Assembly: GCF_025151385.1 (NCBI RefSeq)
Contig: NZ_CP102287.1
Coordinates: 1,984,001-2,048,000, forward strand
DNA length: 64,000 nt
Source: Hoylesella buccalis ATCC 35310
GTDB lineage: Bacteria; Bacteroidota; Bacteroidia; Bacteroidales; Bacteroidaceae
Direction: 5' to 3'
Shown: in pieces, positions 16,567 through 26,543 of the stretch
Numbering within the stretch: the first letter of the stretch is position 1
Layout of the letters: every line of letters begins with the position of its first letter
Notes under the pieces: generated by a model
Told to the model about the DNA's origin: nothing
What the model saw: the letters and a program-made list of their open reading frames with translations, nothing else
Database searches by the model: none
Program-made: the position numbers and the translations under genes

Positions 16567-18498
16567 ATGAAAACAAAACTTATATTGTCCATTATATTAT
16601 TGCTGCCTTTGGCCTCTTGCAGTGATTATTTGAATCAGGTTCCTCAGGATTTACTAACTCTTGAGAAGACTTTCGAGTCAAGGGAGTCATCCCTTCGGTT
16701 TTTGGCTTCTATCTATACGTTCATGCCTGATGAATTTGACCAGCGTTCTGTAGGAGGAGGACGCGGCCAAGGTACTTCTGGAGCATGGGTTGCAGGATGC
16801 GATGAAGCAGAATATGTTTGGGAATGGCATAAGTCGAATATTATAACAAACGGGTCTATGAATCCGTCGTCAGGTATCGTGTCTGTGTATTGGAAAAAAT
16901 ATTTTCAAGGAATCAGAACTGCGACCATATTTATTGATAATCTCAAACTATGCAAGCAACTTTATGAAGGTGACTATGAGCAATGGATTGCAGAAGCACG
17001 CGCGGTAAGAGCCATATATTATTATTACCTACTCCGTCTTTATGGACCTGTACCCATCATTGAGGAGGCTAAGTCTGAACAGAGTTCTACCGAGGATTTT
17101 CAGATACCTCGCAATAGCGTCAAAGAAGTTGGAGATTATATACTTTCAGAACTCGATAAGGCCATTTCTTCTGGCTTGATAGATAACATTAAAACTTCTG
17201 GTAACTATCTGTCGGCTGAAAAAGGCTTAGGACATATTGATTGTGCAATAGCTAAAGCTTTCAAGGTTGAAACAAGGATGTTGCTGGCAAGTGATTTGTT
17301 TAATGGGTCTGTAGAATATTTTAGAGACTTGAAGAATGATGATGGAAAGCAATTGTTTCCTTCATACGATGAGCAGCAGAAGAAGCAACTTTGGTCTGAT
17401 GCAGCAAAAGAAGCAAAGGAATTTATTGAAACTTATGTAGGAAATGGATACGATCTCACCAAAATATACACAAAAGGCAAGCTTGACCCTTATTTATCCT
17501 ACAGAGAAGCTGTAAGAGGATACCATTCAGAAATGACCAACTTTACAAACACCTCTTCTTCAGCCATTGAGATGATCTTTTTCAGAGTTGATGCACCAGC
17601 AGATATCTTGCAATACGATCGAACTCCAAAACATTTTAGGGCGGGGCGTTCTGCATATGAAGCATCGGGCGGAATGGCTGCGACTCAGGAAATTGTTGAT
17701 GAATATTTCATGAGCAATGGACTCAAGCCTATCAAAGGCTACGAGTCTGATCAAAAGACACCAATTATCAATAAAGAGTCAGGTTATCAAGATGATGGTT
17801 TTAGTTCAGAAGACTATTTGGATCCTGTAACGGGAAGAGTATTTGCTCCAAAGGGAGTGCTTATGGCTTGGGTGAACCGAGAACCCAGATTTTATGCCGA
17901 CATCACATTTGATGGGCAAGCATGGCTAAATACTCGTGAGGGCGTTGTTTACACTTCTACCCAATTCAGTGGAAATTCTGGTAAGGGTGTAGGTTCGTCA
18001 AATGATTATCCTAAAACAGGCTATGTGGTTCGCAAGTCAGCTCCTTTAGGCAACTGGCGGGATCAGAATCGGGTTTGCATTCTCCTTAGGCTCGCTCAAA
18101 TATATCTTGATTATGCAGAAGCTTTAAATGAGTGTAACCCAGGACATCCTGACGTTATGAAATATCTAAATCTCATTAGAGAACGTGCAGGAATTCCTTT
18201 GTATGGAAAAGAATTACCCATACCTTCGGATGTTCGTCAGGCAATTAGAGATGAACGTAGGGTTGAGCTGGCATTTGAAACTTGCAGATACTTTGATGTA
18301 AGACGCTGGGGAATAGCAGAAAAGACAGAAAATAAGCCCATCCATGGTATGAACATAGAGAAGGATGGTTCTGAATTTTTCAAGCGCACAGTTGTAGAGA
18401 ATCGGGTATTTGAGAAGAAAAACTATTTCTTCCCAATTCCTGAGCGTGAAATGAATATCAATAGACAGTTGAAACAAAATAAAGGATGGTATGAATAA
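16567..18498 (+). CDS. SusD/RagB-like surface lipoprotein
   Basis: 643 residues with a lipoprotein signal (LILSIILLLPLASC, lipobox Cys at about 18). TPR-like helices typical of SusD include GIRTATIFIDNL, EARAVRAIYYYYLLRLYGPVPII and the C-terminal RLAQIYLDYAEALNE...LNLIRERAGIP...VRQAIRDERRVELAFE. The C-terminus FPIPEREMNINRQLKQNKGW is the classic SusD ending. It forms the lid of the SusC channel on the cell surface. The next gene overlaps its stop by 8 bp. Confidence 0.95.
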   Translation: MKTKLILSIILLLPLASCSDYLNQVPQDLLTLEKTFESRESSLRFLASIYTFMPDEFDQRSVGGGRGQGTSGAWVAGCDEAEYVWEWHKSNIITNGSMNPSSGIVSVYWKKYFQGIRTATIFIDNLKLCKQLYEGDYEQWIAEARAVRAIYYYYLLRLYGPVPIIEEAKSEQSSTEDFQIPRNSVKEVGDYILSELDKAISSGLIDNIKTSGNYLSAEKGLGHIDCAIAKAFKVETRMLLASDLFNGSVEYFRDLKNDDGKQLFPSYDEQQKKQLWSDAAKEAKEFIETYVGNGYDLTKIYTKGKLDPYLSYREAVRGYHSEMTNFTNTSSSAIEMIFFRVDAPADILQYDRTPKHFRAGRSAYEASGGMAATQEIVDEYFMSNGLKPIKGYESDQKTPIINKESGYQDDGFSSEDYLDPVTGRVFAPKGVLMAWVNREPRFYADITFDGQAWLNTREGVVYTSTQFSGNSGKGVGSSNDYPKTGYVVRKSAPLGNWRDQNRVCILLRLAQIYLDYAEALNECNPGHPDVMKYLNLIRERAGIPLYGKELPIPSDVRQAIRDERRVELAFETCRYFDVRRWGIAEKTENKPIHGMNIEKDGSEFFKRTVVENRVFEKKNYFFPIPEREMNINRQLKQNKGWYE

Positions 18499-19612
18499 TA
18501 ATTTGATGAAAAAATATCCTTTCGTGATATTTTGTATGGGTATCTGGATGGTATTTTTTACCGTCGTGTCATTATCAGCTTGTTCTGAAGAAAAGAATGG
18601 CGATATTCGTGTGGAAAATACGGAAATCAGATCTATTGGAAAAGTAATGGCCGAGCTAAGACAAATTAGGGATACGGCTGTATATGGAAAGTTTAAGGGG
18701 ATGTATCCAGAAGAAAGCAAAGATATCCTTAACAAAGCCATAAAGCAGTTGGCCGACTTGATACTTAGCTTACATCAAGGTGAAGCAGTGCCAACAGAAA
18801 CTAAAGACAGCAGCATAGCTAATGCTTACGAGGCGATTAAGGTATTCAAGGCTACTGTCAGAAGCGAAGACGAGAAAGCACCAGCTGCTGAATTGTTCGT
18901 GGATGGTATTGACGGGAATGGATATATCAACTTTGGGGTTCAATCTGTCTATTCTTCTTTTGGAGAGGCCGACAACCAGCAGTTTACGGTAGAATTGTGG
19001 TTTAAGCAAGCCAAACCAACTAACTTTGGATGTATTTTGTCAACATTCTATGAAAATTCTGAGAACAGGTTTGGTTGGATGATGAATACATGGAATGGTC
19101 ACTTTAGAATGTCTTATTCACTTACGTCACGTGGACTTATTGAGCCAGCCAAAGCATACAATGGCCTCAACAAATGGATTCATTTAGCTGCTGTCTATAA
19201 TGATAAAGGTGTGGATGGAGAGATGGAAAATGGAAAGCCTGTTTTTTTGAAATTTTATCTTAATGGCGAGGAGGTATCACGGAAAGTAAAACCAGACGGA
19301 CGAAGTTATGTGGGCAATCCTTTGGATAATTGTCCTATGATTGGATTTGCTGGTGTAACTTCTGACGGCAAACTCTTCAGAAGACTCTCTGGCTATATGA
19401 AGGATATCCACATCTGGAACAAAGCAAAGACTCCCACTGAAATTGCTGACATCATGAACAAGAAAATCGCAGTCTCGGGTTCTGAACCTGATCTCGTATG
19501 TGGTTGGAGTTTTGATGCAGAGCCGCGCGACAGCAAGAAAATTATTGACCTGACAAAAAGGTACTATGCATCGGTAGAGGGCAGTTATGAATGGAGAGAA
19601 ATCAAAGAGTAA
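18491..19612 (+). CDS. LamG/concanavalin-type surface lipoprotein (DUF4972-like N-terminus)
   Basis: 373 residues. Signal sequence with lipobox in FFTVVSLSACSEE (Cys about 31). An N-terminal helical part (about 45-120) resembles DUF4972. A jelly-roll LamG_3-like domain follows (about 135-340): QFTVELWFKQAKPTNFGCIL, KWIHLAAVYND, FYLNGEEVSRK and GYMKDIHIWNKAKTPTEI. It overlaps the susD stop by 8 bp and is translationally coupled. It is probably the third, substrate-binding component of this surface complex. A second in-frame ATG at 18506 is an alternative start. Confidence 0.8.
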   Translation: MNNNLMKKYPFVIFCMGIWMVFFTVVSLSACSEEKNGDIRVENTEIRSIGKVMAELRQIRDTAVYGKFKGMYPEESKDILNKAIKQLADLILSLHQGEAVPTETKDSSIANAYEAIKVFKATVRSEDEKAPAAELFVDGIDGNGYINFGVQSVYSSFGEADNQQFTVELWFKQAKPTNFGCILSTFYENSENRFGWMMNTWNGHFRMSYSLTSRGLIEPAKAYNGLNKWIHLAAVYNDKGVDGEMENGKPVFLKFYLNGEEVSRKVKPDGRSYVGNPLDNCPMIGFAGVTSDGKLFRRLSGYMKDIHIWNKAKTPTEIADIMNKKIAVSGSEPDLVCGWSFDAEPRDSKKIIDLTKRYYASVEGSYEWREIKE

Positions 19613-19720
19613 ATAAGCGTTCACACAAATATTCTACTCTTTTTGGAAAATCGCACATAGAAGGTTTTCTGATTTCATTCTTGGTAGGAATATCATAGCT
19701 CAATAACATTATTTCATATA

Positions 19721-19763
19721 GTAGGAGGAAAACGAATGCGCTTTCTTCCTACTTTGTTTTTTT
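19721..19763 (+). terminator. Terminator of the susCD-lipoprotein operon
   Basis: GTAGGAGGAAA (19721-19731) pairs with TTTCTTCCTAC (19742-19752), followed by TTTGTTTTTTT. A strong intrinsic terminator. Confidence 0.8.
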
Positions 19764-19991
19764 ACATCTCACATAGCTCCTACGTGTCGTTCTGCATATA
19801 GCCATTTGGCTGACGCATTGATGACGTCAGGAGTATGTCTATTTTCTTCATCACAAACCTTAAGACGACTTAAATATGGTTTACTTTAATTCACCTAACG
19901 AGTGTGGATTAAATGACAAATCAAACATTAGAAAATAAAAAGAATGGCATTCAGCCGCTTATTCTTACTTTTTTCACTAACTTTGCAAGGT

Positions 19992-20591
19992 ATGGATACA
20001 CAAATCAACAGCGAAGCGCAATGGAGCGAAAACATCATCATCGCAGATGCTGATTATGTTGACAGCGTGACTTTCGACCTCATCGTCAACTTCGAGCGGA
20101 TGATTGGACGACGTATTCCCGCTGCTGACCTCGCCAGGTGGATAGACTGCGTGGCGCTTGACGGCGGTATCAGGGAGGGTGAACACCAGACTCAGGTGGT
20201 GTTGATTCATCGAAAAGACAGAAAAGGCATGGAGAATTTCATGCCATCTGATTATGAAAGCGACCTGAACGGGAAGGCTTTCAAAGACCACTTAGGTGAA
20301 TTCATGCTCAGTTCGCTGCCCATCGAGGAGATTGTTGACGAGACCGACTTCCTGATGGAGATTGTGCAAGCAGCATGCGAGCAGCCTAATGTGAAGCGCG
20401 TGATGATTGTTCCAAACTTCGAAAGAGATGGCCTATACGATCGAATGCGCCATGTACTGCAACAGGTAGACGACGACAAGCGCATCACCGTGTTTGCCAT
20501 GCAGCCCTTATCAGGAGGCAATTTCAGACAAGAGATATTGGGCTACTCGCTGATGAACGCCTTGGGTATCAAGAGTGAAGAAATAAAATAA
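19992..20591 (+). CDS. DUF6621-like conserved protein
   Basis: About 199 residues from the ATG at 19992 (MDTQINSEAQWSENIII). An upstream in-frame ATG at 19944 would add 16 hydrophobic residues, but TAACTTTG at 19978-19985 is a -7-like element lying between the two starts, which argues for the shorter form. Conserved segments are IIIADADYVDSVTFDLIVNFERM, ADLARWIDCVALDGG and GGNFRQEILGYSLMNALGIK. This family is common in Bacteroidales, and I know of no function. It sits 88 bp upstream of carboxynorspermidine synthase on the same strand. Confidence 0.75.
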   Translation: MDTQINSEAQWSENIIIADADYVDSVTFDLIVNFERMIGRRIPAADLARWIDCVALDGGIREGEHQTQVVLIHRKDRKGMENFMPSDYESDLNGKAFKDHLGEFMLSSLPIEEIVDETDFLMEIVQAACEQPNVKRVMIVPNFERDGLYDRMRHVLQQVDDDKRITVFAMQPLSGGNFRQEILGYSLMNALGIKSEEIK

Positions 20592-20679
20592 CGTATAACA
20601 ACCAACAGAAAGTGCCGCTAAAAGCGTACCCTGCGAGGCACTCTCCCCTACATGCTGGGGGTGACGGGGAATCTTTATC

Positions 20680-21897
20680 ATGTCAAAAGTTTTAATGATT
20701 GGCGCCGGAGGCGTGGCAACAGTTGCCGCATTTAAGATTGCACAAAACCCAGAGGTTTTCACTGACTTCATGATTGCAAGCCGGCGAAAGGAAAAATGTG
20801 ATGAGATTGTGAAAGCAATTGGTAAGCCAAGCATCAAAACAGCTCAGGTAGATGCTGACGATGTGGAGCAACTAAAAGCTTTGATGAACGACTACAAGCC
20901 AGAATTGGTGATTAACTTGGCTTTGCCTTATCAAGACCTCACCATCATGGAGGCTTGTCTGGCCTGTGGATGCAACTACTTAGACACAGCCAACTATGAA
21001 CCCAAAGACGAGGCGCACTTTGAATATTCATGGCAATGGGCATACAAAGAAAAGTTTGAGCAGGCTGGGCTTACGGCCATCCTTGGTTGTGGTTTCGACC
21101 CAGGCGTGAGCGGTATCTTCACCGCCTACGCAGCCAAGCATTATTTCGACGAGATACATTATTTGGATATCGTGGATTGCAATGCGGGTAATCACCACAA
21201 GGCTTTTGCCACGAACTTCAATCCAGAAATCAACATTCGTGAGATTACGCAGAAGGGTCTTTATTACAAAGACGGCAAATGGATAGAAACCGAACCGTTG
21301 GAGATTCATAAACCCATTACTTACCCAAACATTGGGCCGCGTGAGAGCTATCTGATGCACCACGAAGAGCTGGAAAGTTTGGTGAAAAACTATCCTACCA
21401 TCAAGCAGGCTCGCTTTTGGATGACTTTCGGAGAGCAATACCTTAACTATCTGGATGTCATTCAAAACTTGGGAATGTCGCGCATTGACGAGATTGAATA
21501 CGAAGCTGAATTGGCAGATGGTTCGGGCAAAAAGGTGAAGGTGAACATTGTTCCTCTACAATTCTTGAAAGCAGTTTTGCCCAATCCACAAGATCTTGGC
21601 GAGAACTATGACGGTGAGACCAGCATTGGATGCCGCATTCGTGGCATAAAAGATGGCAAAGAACTTTCCTACTATGTGTACAACAACTGCAAGCATCAGG
21701 ATGCCTACAAGGAAACAGGCATGCAGGGCGTGAGCTACACCACGGGCGTTCCAGCCATGATTGGCGCCATGATGTTCCTGAAAGGTCTTTGGAAGAAGCC
21801 CGGCGTTTGGAACGTAGAAGACTTCGATCCAGATCCATTCATGGAACAACTCAACAAGCAAGGCTTGCCTTGGCACGAAGTATTTGGAGAGGAATGA
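20680..21897 (+). CDS. Carboxynorspermidine synthase (saccharopine dehydrogenase family)
   Basis: 405 residues. Rossmann start VLMIGAGGVATVAAFKIAQ, then ASRRKEKCDEI, ELVINLALPYQDLTIMEACL, and the catalytic-domain segments ILGCGFDPGVSGIFTAYAAK and IGPRESYLMHHEELESL. The length and these motifs fit carboxynorspermidine dehydrogenase, which reductively condenses aspartate semialdehyde with a diamine using NADPH in the alternative spermidine pathway of gut Bacteroidetes. The start at 20680 follows a GC-rich hairpin. asd, which supplies aspartate semialdehyde, is in the same window but not linked. Confidence 0.88.
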   Translation: MSKVLMIGAGGVATVAAFKIAQNPEVFTDFMIASRRKEKCDEIVKAIGKPSIKTAQVDADDVEQLKALMNDYKPELVINLALPYQDLTIMEACLACGCNYLDTANYEPKDEAHFEYSWQWAYKEKFEQAGLTAILGCGFDPGVSGIFTAYAAKHYFDEIHYLDIVDCNAGNHHKAFATNFNPEINIREITQKGLYYKDGKWIETEPLEIHKPITYPNIGPRESYLMHHEELESLVKNYPTIKQARFWMTFGEQYLNYLDVIQNLGMSRIDEIEYEAELADGSGKKVKVNIVPLQFLKAVLPNPQDLGENYDGETSIGCRIRGIKDGKELSYYVYNNCKHQDAYKETGMQGVSYTTGVPAMIGAMMFLKGLWKKPGVWNVEDFDPDPFMEQLNKQGLPWHEVFGEE

Positions 21898-21900
21898 AAA

Positions 21901-22410
21901 GGAGCCTCTCCCCCTGCCCCTCCCCGAAAGGGAGGGGAGTGATTAGACTTTCTGCTGAAAGCATCATTGCTTACCAATAAAGATAAACAATAAATGACAG
22001 TTCATTTAATCAACAGTGAGAGATAACATTACTAAACAATAATGATAAAAAAAGAAGCTATCTACGCCTGCCCCTGCCTGAAAGGGAGGGGAGTGATTAG
22101 ACTTTCTGCTGAAAGCATCATTGCTTACCAATAGAGGTAAAGAGTAAATGACAGTTCATTTAATCAACAGTGAGAAATAACATTACTAAACAATAATAAT
22201 AAAAAAAGAAGCTATCTACGCCCATCCCCGCCCGAAAGGGAGGGGAGTGATTAGACTTTTTGCTGAAAGCATCATTGCTTACCAATAAAGATAAACAATA
22301 AGTGACAGTTCATTTAATCAACAGTGAGAAATAACATTACTAAACAATAATAACAAAAAAAGAAGCTATCTACGCTCATCCCCTTTGGGGAGGGGTCGGG
22401 GGTGAGGCTT
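21901..22410. repeat. Repeat element with GC-rich inverted ends and internal tandem array
   Basis: The region begins with GAGCCTCTCCCCCTGCCCC and ends with the inverted counterpart GGGGTCGGGGGTGAGGCTT, 10 bp before the recA start. Between them lie three 154-bp tandem units. A solo hairpin version of the same ends is found at 52686-52735. Confidence 0.7.
21917..22379. repeat. 154-bp tandem repeat, three copies
   Basis: The word GATTAGACTT occurs at 21941, 22095 and 22249, exactly 154 bp apart, and the units are nearly identical throughout. Each has a GGGAGGGGAGT stretch, an AT-rich core and GAAGCTATCTACGC. There is no coding capacity. Confidence 0.9.
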
Positions 22411-22420
22411 CCATTTAATT

Positions 22421-23446
22421 ATGGCAAAAGAACAAACAAACAATCCTACATCTGGCGAGGGAAAATTGAAAGCCCTACAAGCTGCGATGGCTAAAATAGA
22501 AAAAGACTTTGGTAAAGGCGCCATCATGCGTATGGGCGACGAACAGATTGCCGATGTGGAAGTAATTCCCACAGGCAGCATTGCCTTAGACGTGGCATTG
22601 GGCGTAGGTGGATATCCACGAGGAAGAATCATAGAGATATTCGGACCAGAGTCGTCAGGTAAAACAACATTGGCCATCCATGCCATTGCCGAAGCACAAA
22701 AAGCTGGTGGCATTGCTGCTTTCATCGATGCCGAACACGCTTTCGACCGTTTTTATGCGGCGAAGTTAGGCGTGGATGTCGACAATCTGTGGATTTCACA
22801 ACCCGACAACGGGGAACAGGCGTTGGAAATAGCCGACCAACTCATCCGCTCGTCGGCCATAGACATTTTGGTTGTCGACTCTGTGGCTGCGCTTACACCC
22901 AAGAAAGAAATAGAAGGTGACATGGGCGACAGCAACGTTGGTCTGCAAGCCCGATTGATGAGTCAGGCTTTGCGAAAGCTAACTTCTACCATCAGCAAAA
23001 CCAATACCACCTGCATCTTCATCAACCAGCTGCGCGAAAAGATAGGCGTGCTGTTCGGAAGTCCTGAAACAACGACAGGTGGTAATGCGCTGAAGTTTTA
23101 CGCTTCGGTGCGTCTTGATATCCGCAAGAAATCGAGTGTGAAGGATGGCGACGAGGTTCTTGGAAATCAGGTGCGCGTGAAAGTGGTTAAAAACAAGGTG
23201 GCTCCTCCCTTCCGCAAGGCTGAATTTGAAATAACCTTTGGCGAAGGTATCTCAAAAATTGGCGAGATTGTTGACCTTGGTGTTGAGTATGACATCATCA
23301 AGAAAAGCGGTTCGTGGTATTCGTATCAAGACTCTAAGTTGGCACAAGGACGCGACGCGACCAAAAACTTGCTCAAAGACAATCCTGAACTTTGCGAAGA
23401 GTTGGAAGCAAAGATCAAACAGGCCATCGCTGATAAGATGGAATAA
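22421..23446 (+). CDS. recA: Recombinase RecA
   Basis: 341 residues. Walker [10 protein letters not shown] at 75-83, Walker B in [15 protein letters not shown], loop 1 [22 protein letters not shown] and loop 2 region with [11 protein letters not shown]...[14 protein letters not shown]. It catalyses homologous strand exchange and triggers the SOS response where LexA exists. The start at 22421 lies 10 bp after the GC-rich repeat element, so the repeat occupies the normal promoter and leader region and may affect recA expression. Confidence 0.97.
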   Translation: MAKEQTNNPTSGEGKLKALQAAMAKIEKDFGKGAIMRMGDEQIADVEVIPTGSIALDVALGVGGYPRGRIIEIFGPESSGKTTLAIHAIAEAQKAGGIAAFIDAEHAFDRFYAAKLGVDVDNLWISQPDNGEQALEIADQLIRSSAIDILVVDSVAALTPKKEIEGDMGDSNVGLQARLMSQALRKLTSTISKTNTTCIFINQLREKIGVLFGSPETTTGGNALKFYASVRLDIRKKSSVKDGDEVLGNQVRVKVVKNKVAPPFRKAEFEITFGEGISKIGEIVDLGVEYDIIKKSGSWYSYQDSKLAQGRDATKNLLKDNPELCEELEAKIKQAIADKME

Positions 23447-23623
23447 AAAAAACATAATAAAAAAAAGATGATATATTCATCCTTAAATAATAAACATTTT
23501 CTATCTTTGTAACAACATATTCTTAACCCATAAGTCAAGGCTGGTGGTATCAGTCAAAATTGGTTCTCACTAAGCATCAATGACTAAGGAATAGGATACA
23601 TTATTCATTTAATCATCGTAATT

Positions 23624-24142
23624 ATGAGGAAATTATTTTTAACAGCAGTCATTGCATTGCTCAGTATTGGCGCTTATGCGCAAAAGGGTCAAGCCTATTT
23701 AGGTGGGCAACTGGCTTATCCAACAGACATCGAATCATTGGGTATTGGTGTAAAGGGTGGCTATGGAATCACTGACGCTATCCGCGCACAGGCAACATTC
23801 GACTACTTCCTAAAAAAGGACAACGTTTCTTGTTGGGATCTCAATCTGGATGTACATTATCTCTTCCCACTTGGAAACAATATCAAGGTATACCCTCTGG
23901 CTGGACTTACCTATCTCCACGCTTCTGCTGATGGCGTCATTCAATCATTCGACGAACATACAGGTAAAGTCGTGGAAGGAAGCAAATATTCATACAGTGA
24001 CGGCAATCTTGGTCTTAACCTTGGTGGTGGTTTCCAATATGACCTCACAGACAAGCTTGTCCTGAATGCAGAGGTTAAATTCCAGATTATTAAAAACACC
24101 AACCAAGGCGTCATCTCTGCTGGTCTTGCCTACAAATTCTGA
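23624..24142 (+). CDS. Small outer-membrane beta-barrel protein
   Basis: 172 residues with a clear signal peptide (MRKLFLTAVIALLSIGAYAQ) and alternating amphipathic strands ending in the outer-membrane terminal motif ISAGLAYKF. The size and pattern fit an eight-stranded OmpX/OmpW-like porin family protein (outer membrane beta-barrel domain). The role is unknown. A TATCTTTG at 23512-23519 may be its -7 element. A strong terminator follows. Confidence 0.85.
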   Translation: MRKLFLTAVIALLSIGAYAQKGQAYLGGQLAYPTDIESLGIGVKGGYGITDAIRAQATFDYFLKKDNVSCWDLNLDVHYLFPLGNNIKVYPLAGLTYLHASADGVIQSFDEHTGKVVEGSKYSYSDGNLGLNLGGGFQYDLTDKLVLNAEVKFQIIKNTNQGVISAGLAYKF

Positions 24143-24211
24143 TAAGACTGAGCAGCTTGACCTTGTCAAAATACGAACAGCCTTAGCAGGCTAAGGTATT
24201 TCATATCATTC

Positions 24212-24255
24212 AACCATATCATCCCGTCATGAGGCGGAATGATATGGTTTTTCTT
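24212..24255 (+). terminator. Intrinsic terminator after the beta-barrel gene
   Basis: AACCATATCAT (24212-24222) pairs with ATGATATGGTT, with a GC-containing upper stem, followed by TTTTTCTT. Confidence 0.85.
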
Positions 24256-24310
24256 ATTTATCATTCTCTTGACATACAACTGAACTTCCATCCATCAAAC
24301 CTACCTACTG

Positions 24311-25789
24311 TTAATCTGATGAAATTGTACGCATCCTGGCAAATATTTTGCGAATGTCCATTTCTTGTTGTATACCAATGAGCATGGGAAGCTGCCCTGT
24401 CAGCTGCTTTTCTATTTCACTGAAATGTCCGGCAATGCCCTCATCCACCAGCCCGGTATCATACAGGTTCTTCAGTTCTGGCAACAACTCTCGTGCTTGT
24501 AAGTCCATCACGTCACAAGTCATCAGTCCGGCCATCGCAGGACTGAAGGTGGTATTTTCGGCCAAATGCTCTGTGGCAAACACAAGAAGCTCTCTGAACA
24601 AGCCTACTATTTCGTCCCGCCTATCAGGCTGCAGAACACCTATGCTTGCCAAAGCTGTTATTGCCTGACACTTGGCGTAGGTATACAGTCCCGCTTCCTT
24701 GCAATAATTCAGCAGTTTGTCGGTTCGATGTTGCCCAAGTTTATTCAGCGTCGGAACCAAGATATCGGGACCAAAATCACCGAAATGATACTCGTAGAAA
24801 TCGGGCGACTGCCTCATCATCTCCAATACCAAATCTAAACTACTGTCACTGTTCCCTACTTCTCCCAGTAACAGAATGCACGAGCTGACAATGCCAATAA
24901 ACTCTTCATCATCGCCATCTGTCAAATCTTCATCGCAGGTTAACCCCAGGTTGAACGCTAAAATTTGCTCTAAGTCTTGCCGCGATTCCTCCTTGGGCAG
25001 TGCCAGAATACGGTCTGTCAGCTCGTCTTCCAGTCCAAAGGCATTCTCCTTTTTACCCAGTTCCTGCAACAGCCACTCGTGTTTGATGGTACAGGTCGAT
25101 GGATAAGGCGGGTGCTTGTAGGTATAAGGCATGTCCACGAGCGCATCTGTCCCGCCGCGTGGCATGTCCCAGTCATCGTCCTCCATGTCGTCAAACTCAT
25201 CTTCGTAGTCCTCATCGAAGTCATCCAAGTCGTCATTAATCATGAAGTCAAAATCGTCGCCCAGCGTCTTCCGCAGCGTGGGGAGGTACTTGCTTGCCTC
25301 CAGCTCACTGTCCACAACAAGAAAGTGCTGGCCGTCTTTGCCGAACTCATATTCTATCAGTGGCACGTCGTCGGTGTCTTCCTCCAATATATACTTCGTC
25401 AGAGCAAAGCTCTTGTCAGGCTTTATGCCGCCTTCCTCTGCAAAGTCAATGGCACCATATATCCAATTGTGAGCCTCCTCGTAGCTGCATTCCTCAACAC
25501 CCTCCCGTTCCAGCGGCTCCATGAAGAAGGAAAATTCGTACGGAGTCATCCGCAGGCGGTAGAACGAGTCTTTCACACCCAGGCAAAAGGTATCCACAAA
25601 ATAACACCCCACACTGACATTACCTCCAGTATGTCTACGGGTAACCACGACATGCCCCAATCCTAATTCATGAATGGATGGGGTAATATAACACTTCCCT
25701 ATTTCAACCGACCGCATACGCTGTTTCAGATAGTCGGTGTCTGACAAGAACTGTTGTCCGCCTTGCGTTTTATGTTTCTTCTTTGCCAT
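24311..25789 (-). CDS. DUF1186-like protein with acidic central segment
   Basis: About 492 residues from the ATG at 25789 (MAKKKHKTQGGQQFL). Longer in-frame starts exist, but a promoter -7 element at 25814-25821 places transcription start near 25807, leaving 25789 as the first sensible ATG. The N-terminal half has an unfamiliar domain (VEIGKCYITPSIHELGLGHV). A very acidic linker (DDLDDFDEDYEDEFDDMEDD) follows at about 200-220. The C-terminal half has helical repeats like DUF1186 (LLGEVGNSDSSLDLVLEMMRQ). I cannot assign a function. Confidence 0.7.
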   Translation of the reverse strand: MAKKKHKTQGGQQFLSDTDYLKQRMRSVEIGKCYITPSIHELGLGHVVVTRRHTGGNVSVGCYFVDTFCLGVKDSFYRLRMTPYEFSFFMEPLEREGVEECSYEEAHNWIYGAIDFAEEGGIKPDKSFALTKYILEEDTDDVPLIEYEFGKDGQHFLVVDSELEASKYLPTLRKTLGDDFDFMINDDLDDFDEDYEDEFDDMEDDDWDMPRGGTDALVDMPYTYKHPPYPSTCTIKHEWLLQELGKKENAFGLEDELTDRILALPKEESRQDLEQILAFNLGLTCDEDLTDGDDEEFIGIVSSCILLLGEVGNSDSSLDLVLEMMRQSPDFYEYHFGDFGPDILVPTLNKLGQHRTDKLLNYCKEAGLYTYAKCQAITALASIGVLQPDRRDEIVGLFRELLVFATEHLAENTTFSPAMAGLMTCDVMDLQARELLPELKNLYDTGLVDEGIAGHFSEIEKQLTGQLPMLIGIQQEMDIRKIFARMRTISSD

Positions 25790-25813
25790 CAGTTTATTTC
25801 TATTATTCATTTC

Positions 25814-25843
25814 CAAAGATACAGCGTTTTTTCGAACGACAAA
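25814..25843 (-). promoter_or_regulatory. Candidate promoter of the DUF1186-like gene
   Basis: On the minus strand, TTTG (25843-25840), 18 bp, then TATCTTTG (25821-25814). Confidence 0.55.
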
Positions 25844-26412
25844 AGCATTACTATCAATATTTCACGCCACCGCCTACAACAAACATCTTCCTTCACCAAA
25901 GGTGGTTGAACGGACATCACCCCCACATCCCCATCCCATCAATGTAATGCGTCTGACAAAAATTGTTCGGTTTTTTCTGAATTTTCACCCTCAAAAATGG
26001 CTCATAAAAACGTTCAATCTAGAAAAAAACGATAGGCACACAGGAGGCAAGCATGACCATTTTTTCTTTTGAAAAACCACTTTTTGCCGCAATAGCTATG
26101 GGATAATGCTCACAAAAGCCTCCTCTTGCGGTTCAACCAACAAGCAATTACCTGCCAAAAGCATGCATCTTACTTGCTTAAAGCTATGCTTTTGGCCAAT
26201 CAACACTTGTATACGGAGGCATAATAACAGAAAAGAAACCGTAACACACTGGCTCATAATAAAATAGAAAAATCGCTCATGTTTGGCGTATTTGCAATCC
26301 AAAGTAGAGTTGGTTGTAAATACGCGAAGGAGAGAGAGCATCGCTGTCAATAAATTTCACAGTCAACTATCCGCATGACCACGAGTTAGCCAATGGCTCA
26401 TCCACCCAGTAT
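25844..26412. other. Intergenic region without recognised genes
   Basis: About 570 bp between divergent genes. The only structure I see is a 10-bp perfect inverted repeat (CCAAAAGCAT at 26155-26164 with ATGCTTTTGG at 26186-26195). A minus-strand reading frame of 84 codons here has no features that support it. Confidence 0.4.
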
Positions 26413-26443
26413 TTTGTTTTTTCCAGATAAGTATTTATCTTTG
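26413..26443 (+). promoter_or_regulatory. Candidate promoter
   Basis: TTTG (26413-26416), 19 bp, then TATCTTTG (26436-26443), about 100 bp before the gene at 26544. Confidence 0.6.
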
Positions 26444-26543
26444 CAGGCAGCATGATGATAGACATGATACAAACAATCATGCTGGATAGCTGGCCATCGA
26501 AAAAGGATGACCCTCACCCCATACAAACTCAACGAACAAAAAC

